DNA from: Psoroptes ovis
Lineage: Eukaryota > Arthropoda > Arachnida > Sarcoptiformes > Psoroptidae
Direction of reading: 5' to 3'
Assembly: GCA_002943765.1 (NCBI GenBank)
Contig: PQWQ01000013.1
Span: forward strand, 1,550,001 to 1,614,000
Length of the DNA stretch: 64,000 bases
The notes under the pieces are model-generated. The model had not been told where the DNA came from. It did not search any database and was given only the letters and a program-made list of their open reading frames with translations. Of this stretch, positions 1-15,888 are shown piece by piece (the stretch's first letter is position 1; the number at the start of each line of letters is the position of its first letter). Made by a program: the position numbers and the translations under genes.

Positions 1-3000
1 TTGGTTATCACTATTATTATTATTATTTATGGCATTTTTTGGAATTTTTTCGATGTACAAAATAGCAACAATTATGAAATTTATTCATTTCAAACAGTTT
101 TTTGTTTCTAATGTCCCAATTTTTTGTTGTTATTTTTCATCTATCTTTATTTCTTACCAAAAATATTAATGGAAATAATAATAATTCGTCTATAATTTTA
201 GACAATTATCTCATCTGTTATATTCATCATTATATAAGTGTTATTTTTTGCAAAAACATTAAGCGAAGAAAAAAATTCGGTTTAAAGAGTTTTTTATTAT
301 CAAAATAGCAAAAATAAGAAGAAAAATTCAATTTAAAATTCAAATACATACAAATCTGTGTGAATTCACAGTGAAGAGGAATGGTGTTAAGACTAAATAA
401 TATCATTTTTTTTCATGAAGAATGATAAGAAAATGAAATTTTTTTTGTTTCTTTTTGGCTTAACAACAAATAAAACAATATTAATAATCTTCATGGATTT
501 TTCGCATATTTCTTGCATCAAAAATTTTTTCATATTCATTTTCCACACATTCATACACTTAAAAAAGAAAATAATGAAGCAATTTTGACATAAATATCTT
601 TAGAATAAATAAATGAAAGATGCTTAAACAATACAAAAATATAATAACATTCATTTTAAAATATGTAAAATGTTATTTATGTTCATAGAAAAATGAAATG
701 AAGAAAAAATTTGAATAAATGATTATTCAACAATAAGTTTTGCTTGATTCATTTTTCACTCACTTATTATTGCTATTATTATCAATATAAATGCATATTA
801 TTGTCTTTCAATTTGTATGAGATTGCCATATGCAAATATCATTATCACTTTGCTTGAAAAAAAAATTTGATCAAAATGAAAAAACAATGAGCAATGATAA
901 TGATGATAATGGCAGCTAAAATAATTCAAGATTTACCATTCGCAATCATTTCAAATTTTGCATAAAATTTCATTATAATTATTGTATAAATTTTGAATAA
1001 TTTTGTGTATTTGAATGTATTAAAGACAAAAAAACAGAGGAGAAAAAAGTGATTAAGATTTTGAAAAGAAACAATTTTCATTGCTGCAATTTTAGTAACA
1101 AATTTTCTCTTGTTTCTTTCAATCTACAATTTAATTACATTTATTAAAAACAATGAAAACAAAAGATATTTGCATATTGCAAATATTTAAATGAAAAAAA
1201 TGTATTAATGCACAAGAATCATATTACATTTTGCAAAGCTTGCAAAAAAACATTCAATTCAAAGCATTCATAAGAAATTCAATGGATTTGCTCATTTTTC
1301 TTTGAATTATTAATGTTGTACAAGTATCAAAGTTATTATTTTTTACAATTACTACAACAGTAATGGAAATAATCAATTATCATACAAATAAAAAGAACAA
1401 TTAAACATTTGAGAAAAACAACAAGCGAAACAATGAAAATTTATGTTTAATAACTTTTTCATTTTATCGTTCGATGCTTACTCGTAAATGCCAAATGCAA
1501 ATCCATTGTATACACGAGTTAAATCGGAAAAATTTACAGACATTTATTTATGAAATTATATGATTTTGAAATCATCAAAATGATTATGATCATATTGAAT
1601 GTATTGAATAAAGATTGGAGATTTTTTCGATGAATATTAATAATTTATACACACTTTTTTTCGAAAAAAGAAGGAAAAAATCATCAATTTTCGATTCGTG
1701 AATGCATAAATGAAAAATGCATAAATTCACATATGAATATTTGTTTATTTGAAAATGATTTATTTTCAAAATATTATTTTCAAAACGAAACAAAAAGAAA
1801 TATGAATAAATTATCAGAGGTTAAAAATTTCAAAATTTTCAAATTTTAAATTTCGAAAATTTATTGTTTTTGTATAAATTTTCATATTTGAATTTGAGAA
1901 TATAAGTATAGATGTGTTTACACAAATGAATAATAGCCAAACAACAGAAATTACATTACATAATGAGATGTAAATTTCCGTCTGTCTGCGTGTTCATGTG
2001 CATTTTCCATTATAAAAAGAAAAATATCGACTAGAAAAATTTCAAAAATTGTTTGAATATATTTATTTTGGAATAGCTTTCAATTTTTCACATGCAAAAT
2101 ACAAAAATTTGAATTAATTAATTCGATGTGGAAAATGAAATAGAAAATTTGTTTACATTCATTTTTCCATTACTTTAACATTTAGATTTTCTATTTTTTT
2201 CAATTTGCATTGAATTTTTTCGAAAATTGCAAACCAAAAATTTTGTTCAATTTGAATTTTTTTCGCACAAAAAATCAATTAGATTTATGATAATATTTTT
2301 TTATATTCATTTTATTTAACATTAATTGAAAAAAGAAAAAAAATGTTTTTACATTTAATGGTTTCACATTTGAAACCATTCAAAATCATTATTTTCAATG
2401 TCCAATGAATTTTTTCATGGAGAAATGAAAAACAAAAATTTTTCATTTTATTTCTATTTTATTATTATTTTCATTTCATTATATTCTACATTACATTGAA
2501 TATATCAAAAAAGTAAATGAAATAAATGATTGAATGAGAGAAAATTTCGAAGAAATGCATAGCGAAAGATAGTGAAATGAAAGAATGGAGAAGAAAAAAA
2601 AATTAATGATTTTTTTTCTCTCATTTATTTCAATCATTTGATTCGATAATTAAAAATGATTATGTTAATTGGAAAAACGATCATTTTTTTTCTTCTTCTT
2701 CTTTAATTCAAATTTCAATTAAATTTTGAAGAAATTAGAAGTAGAAGAAAAATCGATAGAAAAAATGAATAAATAAATAATGATGATGATGATGATGATG
2801 TAAACATCCATATTATTACGAATTTACGAGAAAAAAAAATTCGCTTTTTCATTTTACATCCAATTTTTATGTTATTTTTATTTGATTGATTGATTGAATG
2901 ATTGAATTCAAAAACCAAAAATAAATGATGAAATAAATTGAAATTAAATGCTAAATTAATATTATTATCATTATTCTTAGAATGAAATAAAAGTTTGAAA

Positions 3001-6000
3001 TTTGAATCACAAAAATATTGAGGCAAAAAAAGCTATAAATATTGTTAGTTATATTATGTATATGCTGAAATCGATATGTATAAATAAAATCAAATGACGT
3101 TTGTTTGAATTAATCAATCAATCAATTTGGATGAAAAAAAATTGATTCAATTTAATTTTTATTCATTTAGAAAACCAATAACAGATGAGAACAAGCAACA
3201 TATCGAATATCGAAACTAAGCACAAATTTTTTGAAAAGCATTCAGGATATTATCATCATTATCAATGAAATTAGATCAAAGAATTATTCAAATTTATCCG
3301 AAGCAATGAATGTGATTTTATTCAAAATTGAAATCATGATAATAATTGATAATTTTTAGAGATTATATCTGAGGAGAAAAAATGAAAATTCATAAAACAA
3401 ACAAGAGCATAACGCGAAATAAAACCTTCATATGCAAACAAATGGATAAATTTCGTCATTAAAAATTAATTCATCAAATTATGAATATGTAAACGCATCA
3501 ATCATTGGTTTCAACTCGATTTCCATTGGTTTTTCGTTTTGTTTTCCAATATTATTTGTCATAATCGAATTGAATAATAATAACCATGATAATATCAAAT
3601 TTAGAAAATTCAATCTACGAGAAAAAAGATTTAATCATTCAAATATTGTATCATTTTGTGCATAATCCAGAAAATATATGAAAAATAATGTTTATAATAG
3701 CAGTCACTATTGGAATGATTCATTATTATATTCAGTTGAATGCATTCTCGAATCATAAATATTTGTTTGAATATTTACAAATCTTGATATATGTTTGAAT
3801 ATTGTATAAAAATAGAAATTGGAAAAAAGAAATTTCTAAAATGAATGAAAAATAAACAAACAAAATATAAATTACATAGTATAAACAAAGAAACGCACAA
3901 ACAAATACACAGAAAATTGTATAAAAATAGACATACAAAAACAAATATCAAATGAGAATAGAATTTATATCTACATATAAACACAGAAATACACATTCAA
4001 ACATACACACAAATGAAGAATATTCGTGTTATTTTGATAAATTATCATTTTATTGAAAATAATATTTCAAAATTGAATGAATGAATGAATATTCTTTATT
4101 GAATTATTAATACTTTGTATTATAAAGCGAATATACATTGGTTGTTATGTGTGTTTATGCAATAAATGCATGTGATACATTGAAAAATGCAGAGGAAAAA
4201 GAAAAAAAATTTTCAATTTTCCAGGTTTTTTTTTCGGATAAAAATACATTTACTCGCAGATACATTTTTAATGGAAATATGAATTACTATTTTATTCCAT
4301 GCAAACATTGCGACAAGAAACAAAAACAAAAAAAAAAAAAAAATGAATAAAATTTGAAATTGAATGAAGAGAAAAAAATAAATAAAAAATCAAAGATTAA
4401 TGGACGATGGACATGCAATATTAATGTCTTTATCAAATGAATATATGAATATATCTTTGTGTATTTGAGAATAATAATAATGATTATGATACGAAACGAA
4501 TAAAGAAAAAATGAATTATTTTATTCTTGTTTATTTTGAGCGAAATATAAAATTTTCAACAAAAATAATACAATAAAACAAATGAATGTAAATATAAATA
4601 GAGAAAAATAATGGAATAGAATAAAATAAAATCGATTAAATGATCGATAAATAATTAAAGAAACTTTAAATTGACAGAAATTTTTTAAATTGGAGAAATA
4701 CAGGAAAAAATATACGCTTGTTTGGAAAAAAACAAAAATAAATGAATAAATAAATTATATGTACAGACAGAACATTCATTCAAATAGACATAAATATCTT
4801 TTATATTCGTCGTTCATGCTCATCATCATCACATATATCAAATTGAAACAATAATTTCGATACGAATTTTGAACAGTTTTGAAAATTGAAGATAAATTAA
4901 TGGAAAAATAAACAACAACAACAACAAAAACAACATTGAATAATAATAATAATATACAACGATAATGATTATGATTATTTTCATTATTATTACTATTATA
5001 ACTATAAATATTGAATTATTCAATTCATTTCATGTTGTTTTTTTCTTCATTTCGTTATATTCATTTTCTTATGTCAATTTTCATTTTATTTTCTTCGCTA
5101 TGAAATGCAATAATAATATATAAAACGATTAAAGCGAAAAATATTGGCGAAGAAATTCAATTTAATTGAAATAGGAAAATAAAAATAAATATTAAATTCA
5201 ATTCAATTGAATAAAAATCAATAAATTAAATGAATAAGAAAATGAAATAAGAAGAAGAAATAAAAACGAATGAATGAATAAACAATCCAATTTCTATGAA
5301 AATTTTCTACATTTTGATATATGATTGTGTTTTTATCATCATCATCATTATTATTATTTTATTATTTAAAATGTCTAATAGCTTTTATGATTATTGTTTT
5401 ATTTTTTTTTCTTCTCTTCTTATTTGCTTATTTATTGATTTTCATTAATATCTTTTCGATTGTTTCTAATCATTTAAAATAAAATAAAAAACAAAACATT
5501 AAAATGAAAATAATCACAAGGAAATTGAAAATGTAGATGGATTTTGAGAAGAGGAGAAGAAGGAAAAAATTAACAAATTCACACCAATTCTATTCTTAGA
5601 TTTGAAATCAATACTTGAAATCAATGATTTGAATTAAATTGATTCGAATAATAATAGAAAAATAAAACTTTCAATCAATTTTCATTTTATGCGATTTAAG
5701 TCAGAAAAAATTTTCTATTATCTAATCATTATTATTATTATTATGATTATCATTGGAAAATCATTGAACCAAAAATTGAATAGCAACAATAATGAAAATA
5801 ATCAATATGAAATGTTGTAATGGAAGCTATCAACAACAGCAACAACAACAACATAATCATCATCATAATTATATTTATATATTAATTATCAGCATTTAGA
5901 TTGCAATTAATTGAAAAATTCGATTCATATTGATTCAATTTTCATGCGTATAATTCAATTTCAAATGTATTGCAAAATAATGATTCATGGATTTCATACA

Positions 6001-7045
6001 AAAAAAAGAAAGATAAATGCCATTTATGTACAAAATTTGGAATGTAAAATGAAACTTTTATCGATTTCTAGGATTTAAAACATTTTGAATGAATATATCG
6101 AATATTTATTCACTTATTTATTCATTTATTTTGATATGAATGATAAGATGAAGGGTTTTTTTTACAAACAAAAATTCCATTTTAAATTATCAATTGATTA
6201 TTTGAAGAGTTTACATGAAAAATAATAAATGCAAATAAGTTATTATTTTTCAAATCAATCGCAAGTAATTGATTGATTTTCTTTTTTCAATCGAAAAATA
6301 ATAAGACTGAAATTTATTTTCTTTTCGATGCAAATTGAATGAATGGATGAATAAATTAATGATGAAAATGATGAAAGAAAAAACACCTGCATTCAAATTT
6401 ATGCAAAAAGATCAATAAAGAAATATTGAAAATAAGAAAAAAAAGTGTTCATTATTAAAATGAAAAGAATTGAAATTCAATTCAAATTGATTTACGATGA
6501 AAAATTTCAATAATAACATCATTTTGATTTCATTTTCATTTCAAATTTAAATTGATTGAATCAATAAATTTTGGAAAAAAATAAGTAATTTCAATTTTGA
6601 AATTTGAAATTCAATTTACAATTCAATAAATGTATGTTTTCATCATCTTATAATTAAATTTTCAATTTTTTTCCTATCAAACTACCAATCAATTGAGAGC
6701 TGAAAAATTTGAAAAAAAATTGATTATTTTTACTTTCACAACAAACAATTTTTTTTTCATTATATCTCACAAACAAACACAAACATTCGATAATCAAACA
6801 AGCAGTAAAAAAAAACGGGGAAAAATCAACAAATTTATTATTACTTAATAATAATAATAACAATATTAGATTATCTTTGCTTTGAATGAGATTTTTTTTT
6901 TTTTTTTTGAAAATATATGAGGAAAAATTTTGATTCATTCATATGAAATAAAAATCAAAATCAAAATGAAATGAGAAAATCAATATAATAATAATAAATA
7001 AATAGAAAAAAATGACAAAAATTAAATCTAACACACGTGCTTCAG

Positions 7046-7071
7046 ATTATTATTATTATTATTATTATTAT
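7046..7071. repeat. (ATT)8 microsatellite
   Basis: Perfect trinucleotide tract of about eight ATT units, one of the cleanest among many similar tracts in the A+T-rich region. Confidence 0.9.
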
Positions 7072-7153
7072 CAATAAAAAGTAATAATGATGAAAGAATA
7101 AATAAATAAAAATTTTCATTTTGTTTAATTTGACAATTTTAGATTTTTTCATC

Positions 7154-7154
<1 letters not shown>

Positions 7155-7207
<53 letters not shown>
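7155..7207. repeat. Poly(T) tract of 53 nt
   Basis: An uninterrupted run of 53 T residues, the longest homopolymer in the window. It could be the poly(A) remnant of a minus-strand retrocopy, but I see no coding sequence or flanking duplication beside it. Its exact length is likely to be unstable or affected by sequencing error. Confidence 0.9.
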
Positions 7208-7208
<1 letters not shown>

Positions 7209-10200
7209 TTGGAAAAGAACCAAAAATTTATTTTGAATTTGTTTGTTTTATTACATTTTATCCGATTTTTGCTGTGAATCTCGAAATTTACAATCATCAT
7301 TAAAAATTATGATGCGATTATATTGTCAGTGTATTCTCAGAGTATTTTAGTGTGTAATGTATATAATTTTGCCTTTAATTTTTATGTGTACAATTTTTTT
7401 GAAATTTTAAATCACCAAAACTTAAAATTAGATGATAACGAATGTATACAACAACGAAAAACAACGTTTCAACAATCAAATCGATAATGACATTTAATGA
7501 ACACAAAAAAAAAAACGAAAAAAAAGTGAAAAAATGAACGAAAAAATCGAATTAAAATTGAAGCAAAAAGAATAGAATTAAATAATAATTGTAATAATAG
7601 TAATGATGATAATAATAATGATGATGATAAAATTTACAAATGAAACATACAAACAAACAGACAAACAATCAAACATGCAACAATAACATTCGTTGAAAAA
7701 AAACATTGACAAAAACAAAAATAAATAATATTGATAATAATAATAATAATCACACAGCTGTTGTTTCATTATTTGTTTGATTGTATGATCGGTTGTTTGT
7801 TGTTAAATTTTTTTCAACTCTCTGCACACAATATTACACCATCATCAGTGACGAGAAATTTTTATTAGATATATTTAATTATAACTGGAAAAAAAATCAT
7901 TTTTAAAACAAAAATAAATCAAAATTTAGAAGAAAAAAAAAATAAACAGAATCTGTCAGGAAAAATTAAGCTGAAATAAGCTAACATTAAATCAAATTAC
8001 AAATCAAAAAAATCAATGACAGGATATGGAATTCAAAAATTTTCTACGATAAATCATTGATTTAATTGATTTCAATGTAATTCAAATCGGTTTTTTTGTG
8101 ATTTTTTTTGAGGATTCAAATTCAATTCATAATAACAATTCACAATTCAAACAAGTTTATAGTTCGCAAAGACTAGAATCAAAGAATTCCGAGAAATAGA
8201 AGCAAACATTCGAATATTAATTCATTTTGAAAACGATAAATTATCAAATTTGTGCCCAAAATTAATTCGTAGGAATTGAATGAAATAATAATCAAGACAA
8301 TGATGAAAATGAAAACAAAATTTTGGAAAAATTCAAAATTTCAAATCAAAATAAACATAGACATTAGAAAAATGAATGAATGAATGCAACATACCTTTTA
8401 ATTTTCGTTTTTATGCAATTTTCTATGTTTAAATCTTTTTAGTAATAATAATAATTCAAAGAGTAACACAACGATTCATTTCAATCTTTTTCAATTTTCA
8501 AAAAATATGAAAATTTATGTCATTTAAGCGAAATTATTTTTTTATTTATTCATTTATTTTTGTTTGTTTGCTGTTTGTCATTGAAGTTTGTTGTTTATTT
8601 ATTTCGAAATCTTATTTATTTTTATTATTCATTATTATTATCACTGAAGAAATATTATATAAATGAATAATAATGATGGTTGCTGTTGATAATATTTTTA
8701 AATGAAAAAAATAATGCAAAATAAAAACTGATTTTTTTTTCTAATTTTTCGAAAATAAATAAATAAATGTGATGATAAAAATATGTATGTTTTTGTGTAA
8801 TTTTCTATGATTGTAATTTCACATATGCACAAAAAATTTATGATTATACAAATAATTAATTATATGCAAACATCAAAAAATGACTTTTTTCTGAATTGAA
8901 AAAAAGCTTGTGTGTTTATATAATAATGATGATAATAGCAATAATAATGAAAATATGCACATACAGTGATGAATGAATGTTTTTTTTCAATTTGATATAA
9001 ATGTATGTAAAATTATTATGCAAAATAACTCAAAAGCATGAACAAAACAAGAAAATGAAAATTTTTTTTTTTTTTGGATAAAAAATGAAAATACTGCTGT
9101 ATAATTTACATTTATATGATAATTCAAGACATGATAACACACAATTCCATTAAGATTTTCAATTTCAAAGTAATTTAAATCAATCTTTTTTTCAATTTAA
9201 AATTTGTTTATTTTACTTTTGTTTCAACGAAATGAATCTATTTTTGAATCGAATGTACAATTATCGAGAATTCACAAAGCAAAACAAAAATAACATATCA
9301 TTGTTTGATCAGTGATTTTGTTTTTATCGAAATTTTTTTCTGTTCTTTTATTGAATGAATTATTATTATTCAATGAAAGATTAATGCAAAGATTATTCGA
9401 TTTTTGCCGACAATGAAGAATCAAATAGAGATAATAATAAAATCATTAATTTTGGAAAATTCTTTTTTGACTTTGTTGTTATCTTATGATTATTATTCAA
9501 AGTACATTTTTGTCGATTTTGCTACTGTTGCTGTGGCTGTAAATAATGCTGATAATAATTTGATAATGTAATGGTATACAAACATGTGAAACGAATGGAA
9601 AAAAACCTTAGAATATCATTTCAAAAATTTCTATTATTATTATTATACAATTATGCTGATTCATCGAAAAGAAAAAATGAATGGATGAAATAGAAAACTG
9701 ATGAATTTTAATTTCGAAACGTAAAATTTTTTGAATTTATAACAATTTTTTTTTCAAAACAAATACGAAATGAAAATAGATTGAACAATATTAAATGGGG
9801 AAAAATTACTTTTTCTGTTTGTTTTATTACGGAAAAATTTTCAAATGAATGAATACACCGATGATCATGCTGGAAATTGTAGATGAAAATATTTCAAAAT
9901 TTAAATTAAGAAACAGCAAAAAAAAGTGCACTGAAACAACAACAAAAATGAATATCTGTGATGGTAGAATATATGAAGAATTTGTTTGAAAATGATGATT
10001 TAAATGAGAATTGATCAATTCATAATGATTTAAACATGAAAATATTTGATAAAAATGAAGTTTTCGATGAATTTATTCGATTGAATTATCGAATAATAAG
10101 TCGATTTATTTTCGAAAATACAAAATTCAAAACGAAAACTCTCGAAATTCTTAATCAATTTGAATGTATTTCAAATATTTATACACTGGTTGCTTGTCAT

Positions 10201-10484
10201 GTCGTGTTTTGATTAAAGATTATTTGAAACATTTTATTTACCCGCGAAAAATTACAAACAGCACTTCGGTAAATCATTCAATTTATTATCAAAAATAATC
10301 ATTTAACATAATTCAATTCAATTTCATAATACACATATATGATCAATCTATATCTTCGGTTTGCTGCTTGTTTGTTATTTAATAGTAATGTAATGTAATA
10401 ACACATCAAACAGAAACAACAGCAAATAGAAATCGACCATCCGTCGACAATAACAAGCAAACATGCTATGCATTTGTATCATTC

Positions 10485-10499
10485 GCTGCTGCTGCTGCT
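10485..10499. repeat. (GCT)5 microsatellite
   Basis: Five GCT units in A+T-rich DNA, with a second short CTG-rich stretch about 90 bp downstream. Among the few G+C-containing trinucleotide tracts in the first 15 kb. Confidence 0.8.
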
Positions 10500-13400
10500 G
10501 ATATTGCTATTATCATTTTCTTTTTTTGAATCATAAAATGAATTTCTCAATTTATATTTCTATTTGAATTTACCATTCACGCAATACTACTGCTGCTGCT
10601 ATTTCTATACATTTCTCTCTTGGTTTTTTTTTGTATTTGGATGTTCGTCTATATATTTTATACATTTATATTTGCTGTATTCGTACAATTGAAAAAATAA
10701 AATAAAATTTGTAAAAATCTTTGTATATTTCTCTTTCTCTTTGGTAAAATGAAAAAAGATAACGGCAATGAAATAAGTGAAATTTTTCAATTCAAATGTT
10801 TTTGAATTGAAAAATAATTTAAATTGTAAATATTTTTCGCTTCTACTTTGATTTTCTGTTTGTTTTCGTTTGAATTCACATTTTAAAAAAAATTTGGTAG
10901 TGGAAATATGATTTTAAAAGAACGAAACGAAAAAGAAATTTAAAAATTTGAAATTTTTAAATTACTTTTTTGACGAAAGTAGTGACACCTGAAATGATTT
11001 GAATTATTTTTTTTCTAAATTTTCAATTCGCTAAATGCAAATTGCAAATTTTTAGACCATAATCTGAAATTTAAATTGTTTTATTCCTAATTAGAATTTT
11101 TCAATCAAAATATGATGAGAAATGAATTCATTCATTTGCATACCAGAAAACTTTCATTCTGATTTTTGATACAATTTTTCACTATTTCTACTCAATAAGC
11201 CATGTTTCGTATGCATTTTGATTCCATTTGAATATTAGAGTCAAATGTAAAATAATAATGGGAAATATATACAAAATACAAAATGTTTGCTTCAACAAAA
11301 CTTGATTAATAAAAAAAAATTCAAGTTCAACACTGTCAAACATCATCAATGCCATGTTTGTTTGATGCGTGTGTTTCTAGATCTAAGAGTTTCATGTAAT
11401 CATTTCATTATTATTGTTATTATCATCGTTTTCATTCCCATTATTTCCAGTATCCCAAATGGGAAATTATATTTGTAGCAAGTAAATACAAACAAAACAA
11501 AGCAAACAAATTCATTTATGAAAATAAATATAGATTTCCAATGGAATATACGCAGCATAAACAAACAAAAACAATACAAAATAAATACATATAAATAGAA
11601 ATGAAGATAAATTGTTTGGAAAGAAAATAAGAAATGAAATAGCACAGTAAAATTAGAATAAAATAATATGATTCAAATGTTGTTAATTTTGAAAGAAAAA
11701 AACTTTTCAATATTTCCCAATAATAATTGCGTATGATTGTAACATAATTAATTGAAAGAATTTTTTTCATTATTTTGTATGATTAATGAAAAATAATAAG
11801 AATAAGAATGAATTCATGATGATGATGACATTATTATTGTTATTGTGATGATTTTCCAAGTGGAATAAATGTAAAACATGTATAAAAATTGATAAAAAGG
11901 TAATTATTATACAACAAATAATTAATTAACCAAAATTCTCACGTAATTGTCGATTAATAAGATATTTCATATGATCTTCACATGACAAAAGACAAATGAA
12001 AGATAATAGAGTAGAATGATGGATACGAGGACATTCTTATCAAACTATTGCAAGGTTTTCGAGCAAAATGAATCGAGTAATCAAAGAAATTCTTGAAATA
12101 ACCAAGACAAAATGAATAGGAAAATTCAAATAATCAAAGATTCTTTCATTGGTGAAGATATGTACAATAATTATCATCATTATCTATGAATAATGGAAAA
12201 AAATTTTCAATTTTCGAATGAAAATTTATAATTTTTAAAAATTCCAAGAAATCTTTTTGTCTTTGAAATTTTCTCCATTAAATTATTCCATTAATTTCAA
12301 TTATTTATTCAATTTGTTTTGTTTCGAATGAAAATTTTTACGTGAATAATTTTTTCAACTGAAAACAAAAATTATTCAAAAAAGCTTAAAAGCTTTGATC
12401 AATTAGCTTTCAACAAGCGCAAGGTAATCTATTCATTTGTTCGTTCATTCATACATTCATTCATTTCTATTTAAATCTGTCAAAAATTTATCTTGTAATA
12501 ATTTTTCAGATTAAAAAAAATACAATTTTCAATATTTTTATTATTATTACTAATTACGAATTTTTTAAGTTTTAAAAATGAAAATATAAATCAACAAACA
12601 AACAAACAATTTAAATTTTCAAGGACAAAAATTTGAAATGAAATTTTTAAAATTTTTCCTCCAAATCTTTCATAAATTTTTTCATCTGAGGATTACATCA
12701 CACGCATTGAACACAGCAAAAGCAACAACAACACACGACACTTGGATGCATTGAACATGTATTAAAAATAGAAACGTTCTTTTTCAATTTGTTTTTTCGT
12801 TTGATGATAATAAATTTATATTTTTAATTATTATCATTATCATCATTAACTTTTCATTCAATTGCTATTCAATGCATCCATACATGCTACACTGATGATA
12901 TGCATGCAGATTATAGTGACATTTATAATAATGAAATGATAATAATCTCAAACAGTAATCATAGTAATAATAATTCAATTTGTTATGTAAAAAAAAGAAA
13001 TTTTCTTCTTTTCGAAAATATTTTCAATGTTACACATGCACATGTGTATAAATAGATATTTAGATATCTCTCTTTGATATTTGTATGCATTAATTTGAAG
13101 CTCATCAATCATTAATAATGAAAAAAAAGACGAAAAAAAGAAAATCATTGAAATGAAAAATATGAATTTAAAAATTATAAATGGAAATATGAAAAAGAAA
13201 ATAGAAATAAATAAATAACAAAAATAAATAAAGATAAGATGAAAAATAAAATATGAATTAAATTGATTGATTGATCGATCGATAAATCGCATTTTTCTCT
13301 CCATATATTTTCGCATAGAATTTTCATTCATAATCACAATGTATTCATTCAAATCTCAATATGAATTAATTCATTTTCAATTATTCAATTACAAATAATA

Positions 13401-14321
13401 CTACTAATAATGTTAATAAATAATCAATTATTTAAAAATTCAGAAACTATGATTTCAAAACAACAACAGCAACAACAAGAAATTCATGATGATATTTTTA
13501 TTTATAAAATCAAATGTTTATCTTATTGATAGGATAATAATCAATTGAATTTCAATTCAATTTTAAAAAAATCACGATAAAACGAATAATCAATTGATTA
13601 GATCATGAATATGCCGCACATATCGCTACATATTTTCTTATATTTACGATGCATACATTGTTGGTTTCTAATGATTTTGATTCAAAGAAAAAATGATTTT
13701 TGATATTTTTCATTGAAATTATATGATAATGACGAACGCTTTAATTTTGTGAATTAAAATTCAATTTTAAAATGACAATAATGCCCAATATTTGATTGAA
13801 TATTTCGATATTGAAGCAAATCTTTTGATTCATATCACCGAAAAAAGAAACACAAATTCAATAAATTCAATTCAATTCATCATCATCATCAACAAACAAA
13901 CAGAACAAACAACTAAACATCATTTTCTCTACATTCATATTTTCATTATTCCTATTATTATTATATTCAAAAGAAATTTCAATACACAATTCAATTCATA
14001 ACATTATTATTATTATTATAATTTTGTTCATGTCAATTTATCTATTGAAATATGGATGAAAAATAAAAAATATTTATACACAGATATTTTCATAAATATT
14101 ATTTTTGTTATGTTCATTGTTTTTTTTCTGTTCTTCATTTCTTCTACCATCATATATGATAAACATTCAAAGAAATTCATAGATATTCATTTTGTTATTT
14201 TTCAAACATTCGAGTGAATACAAAATACAAAAAAAAATGAAAATGAAAAAATGAAAAAAAAAAAATTCAAAATACAAGTGAATAGAAATGAATGAATGCA
14301 ACAAAATTGAAATAATAATAA

Positions 14322-14347
14322 AATTTGAATTCAATTGAATTCAAATT
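14322..14347. repeat. 26-bp perfect palindrome followed by T20
   Basis: The 13-base half AATTTGAATTCAA is followed directly by its exact reverse complement, with no spacer. Fifteen bases later a run of 20 T residues begins (14362-14381), followed by direct GAATT repeats. The sequence could extrude a cruciform; whether it does anything is unknown. Confidence 0.85.
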
Positions 14348-15888
14348 CAAATTCAATTGAATTTTTTTTTTTTTTTTTTTTGAATTGAATTGAATTGAAA
14401 TATTCCATTTTTTTCTATTTCATTTTTGTTTGTTCGTTCGTTTGTTTGTTTGTTACATTGAACAAAAAAACAACGAATAATAATAATCATCATCATAATA
14501 ATAAATAATAATGATAAAAATTGAAATAAAAATGAATAATAAAAAACGAATAGCGATAAAATAACAGAGAGAGAGAAAAAAAAATGGAAAAATATAAATA
14601 AATAAATGAATACACAGCGTATTGAATATATGTTTAGATATGAAAATATACTGAAGAATGAAGAAAAAATGAAAAATAAATATGAAATGAAATGAAATGA
14701 AAAAAAGAAAAAATAAATTCAATTGAATTTCAAATTTCAAATTTCATTTCATTGAATTATAATGTTATTGTATGCGTGTGTTTGTGTGTGTGAATGAGTG
14801 TGAATGTGTGTTTGTGTTTGTATTGCATTCCATAGAAACATTTTTCTTATTCATTTTGTTATTATTCTTAAAGAAAAAATAAATATTAATAATAATAATA
14901 ATAATAATCATAATAAATAAAAAATGAATTGAAGAAAAAATGTAAGAAGGAAAATTTTTATTATTATTATTATTATTGAAGAAATAATAAGTTCATGGCA
15001 AATAATAATGATAACGATAATAATAATAATAATTTGAAATGTGAATTGAATGAAATTTGAAATGAAAAAAAAATGTGAATTGAAATTTTTGAATCGTCGA
15101 ATACATCGAAAAGCCAAAGTGAAGAATGAATGAATGTTTGAATTGAAAAAATAATGATAAAAATAAAAAAAAATAAAGAAAAAATAATAAGAAGAGAATT
15201 TTATTTCTCTCATTTTTTCTTCAAGTTATTCTTTAATATTATTATTATGATTTTCTGAAGAATAAGAAGTAAAAATGAAATAAAATTTAAAAAAAAATTG
15301 AAAAAAATGATTTTTTTCTTCAAATTTTTATGATGTTGCTGCTGCTGCTAATAATAAATGATGAAGAAAATGTAAAAAAAAAATACAATCAATTGATCGA
15401 TAGATCGATTGATGATGAATTTTGTTTTTTTGTTTTTTTTTTCTTGAAATTTGCTTTATTTCTATATTTTGCTATATTTTGAATTTGAATTTGAAAAATG
15501 AAATGAAAAGAAATGATGAAATCAATGATGAAAAATCAGAAATTTTGATTCATTTAAAATTGACAATAAATGAAATCGAATGAATAAAATCAAATTGAAT
15601 TTTGTTTTTTTTCTTGGTAATTTGTTGCTGCTGCAGCTGTAGTTTGCCAATTCATTATTGTTATCATTTGTTTTTGTATTTACTTGGTCGTATTTTGTCT
15701 TGTGACAGAAATAGAAAATCATTGTCGTGTGATGCCAAGGAATGTTTCCTAAAATATTGTCGGAAAATGTTTGTCGGAAATCTTCCCGAAAACTCTAGTT
15801 GAACCCACGTGATTAAATTTTGTTCTTTGAATTTTCTATCGCTTTCCTTTTTCCGAAGCTTTCTTGAAAATTCATTTAACTTTCGTTA

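Larger units (their letters stand above)
1..15885. other. A+T-rich gene-free region with simple repeats
   Basis: I see no gene here that I can support. The stretch is dominated by A/T homopolymers and by ATT, ATC, GAAT and TTTA words on both strands. The open frames that exist translate to low-complexity runs of F, I, N, Y, L and K, as expected from repeat-rich A+T DNA, and many lack an ATG. From about 15600 to 15885 the sequence is less repetitive, with words such as TGTCGGAAA repeated at short distance, and it may be older transposon sequence next to the gypsy fragment. No tRNA, rRNA or conserved domain was recognised. Confidence 0.6.

Noticed and set aside
12975..13352. 125-codon minus-strand open frame
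   Set aside because: Low-complexity F/I/Y-rich translation of A+T repeats with no recognisable domain.
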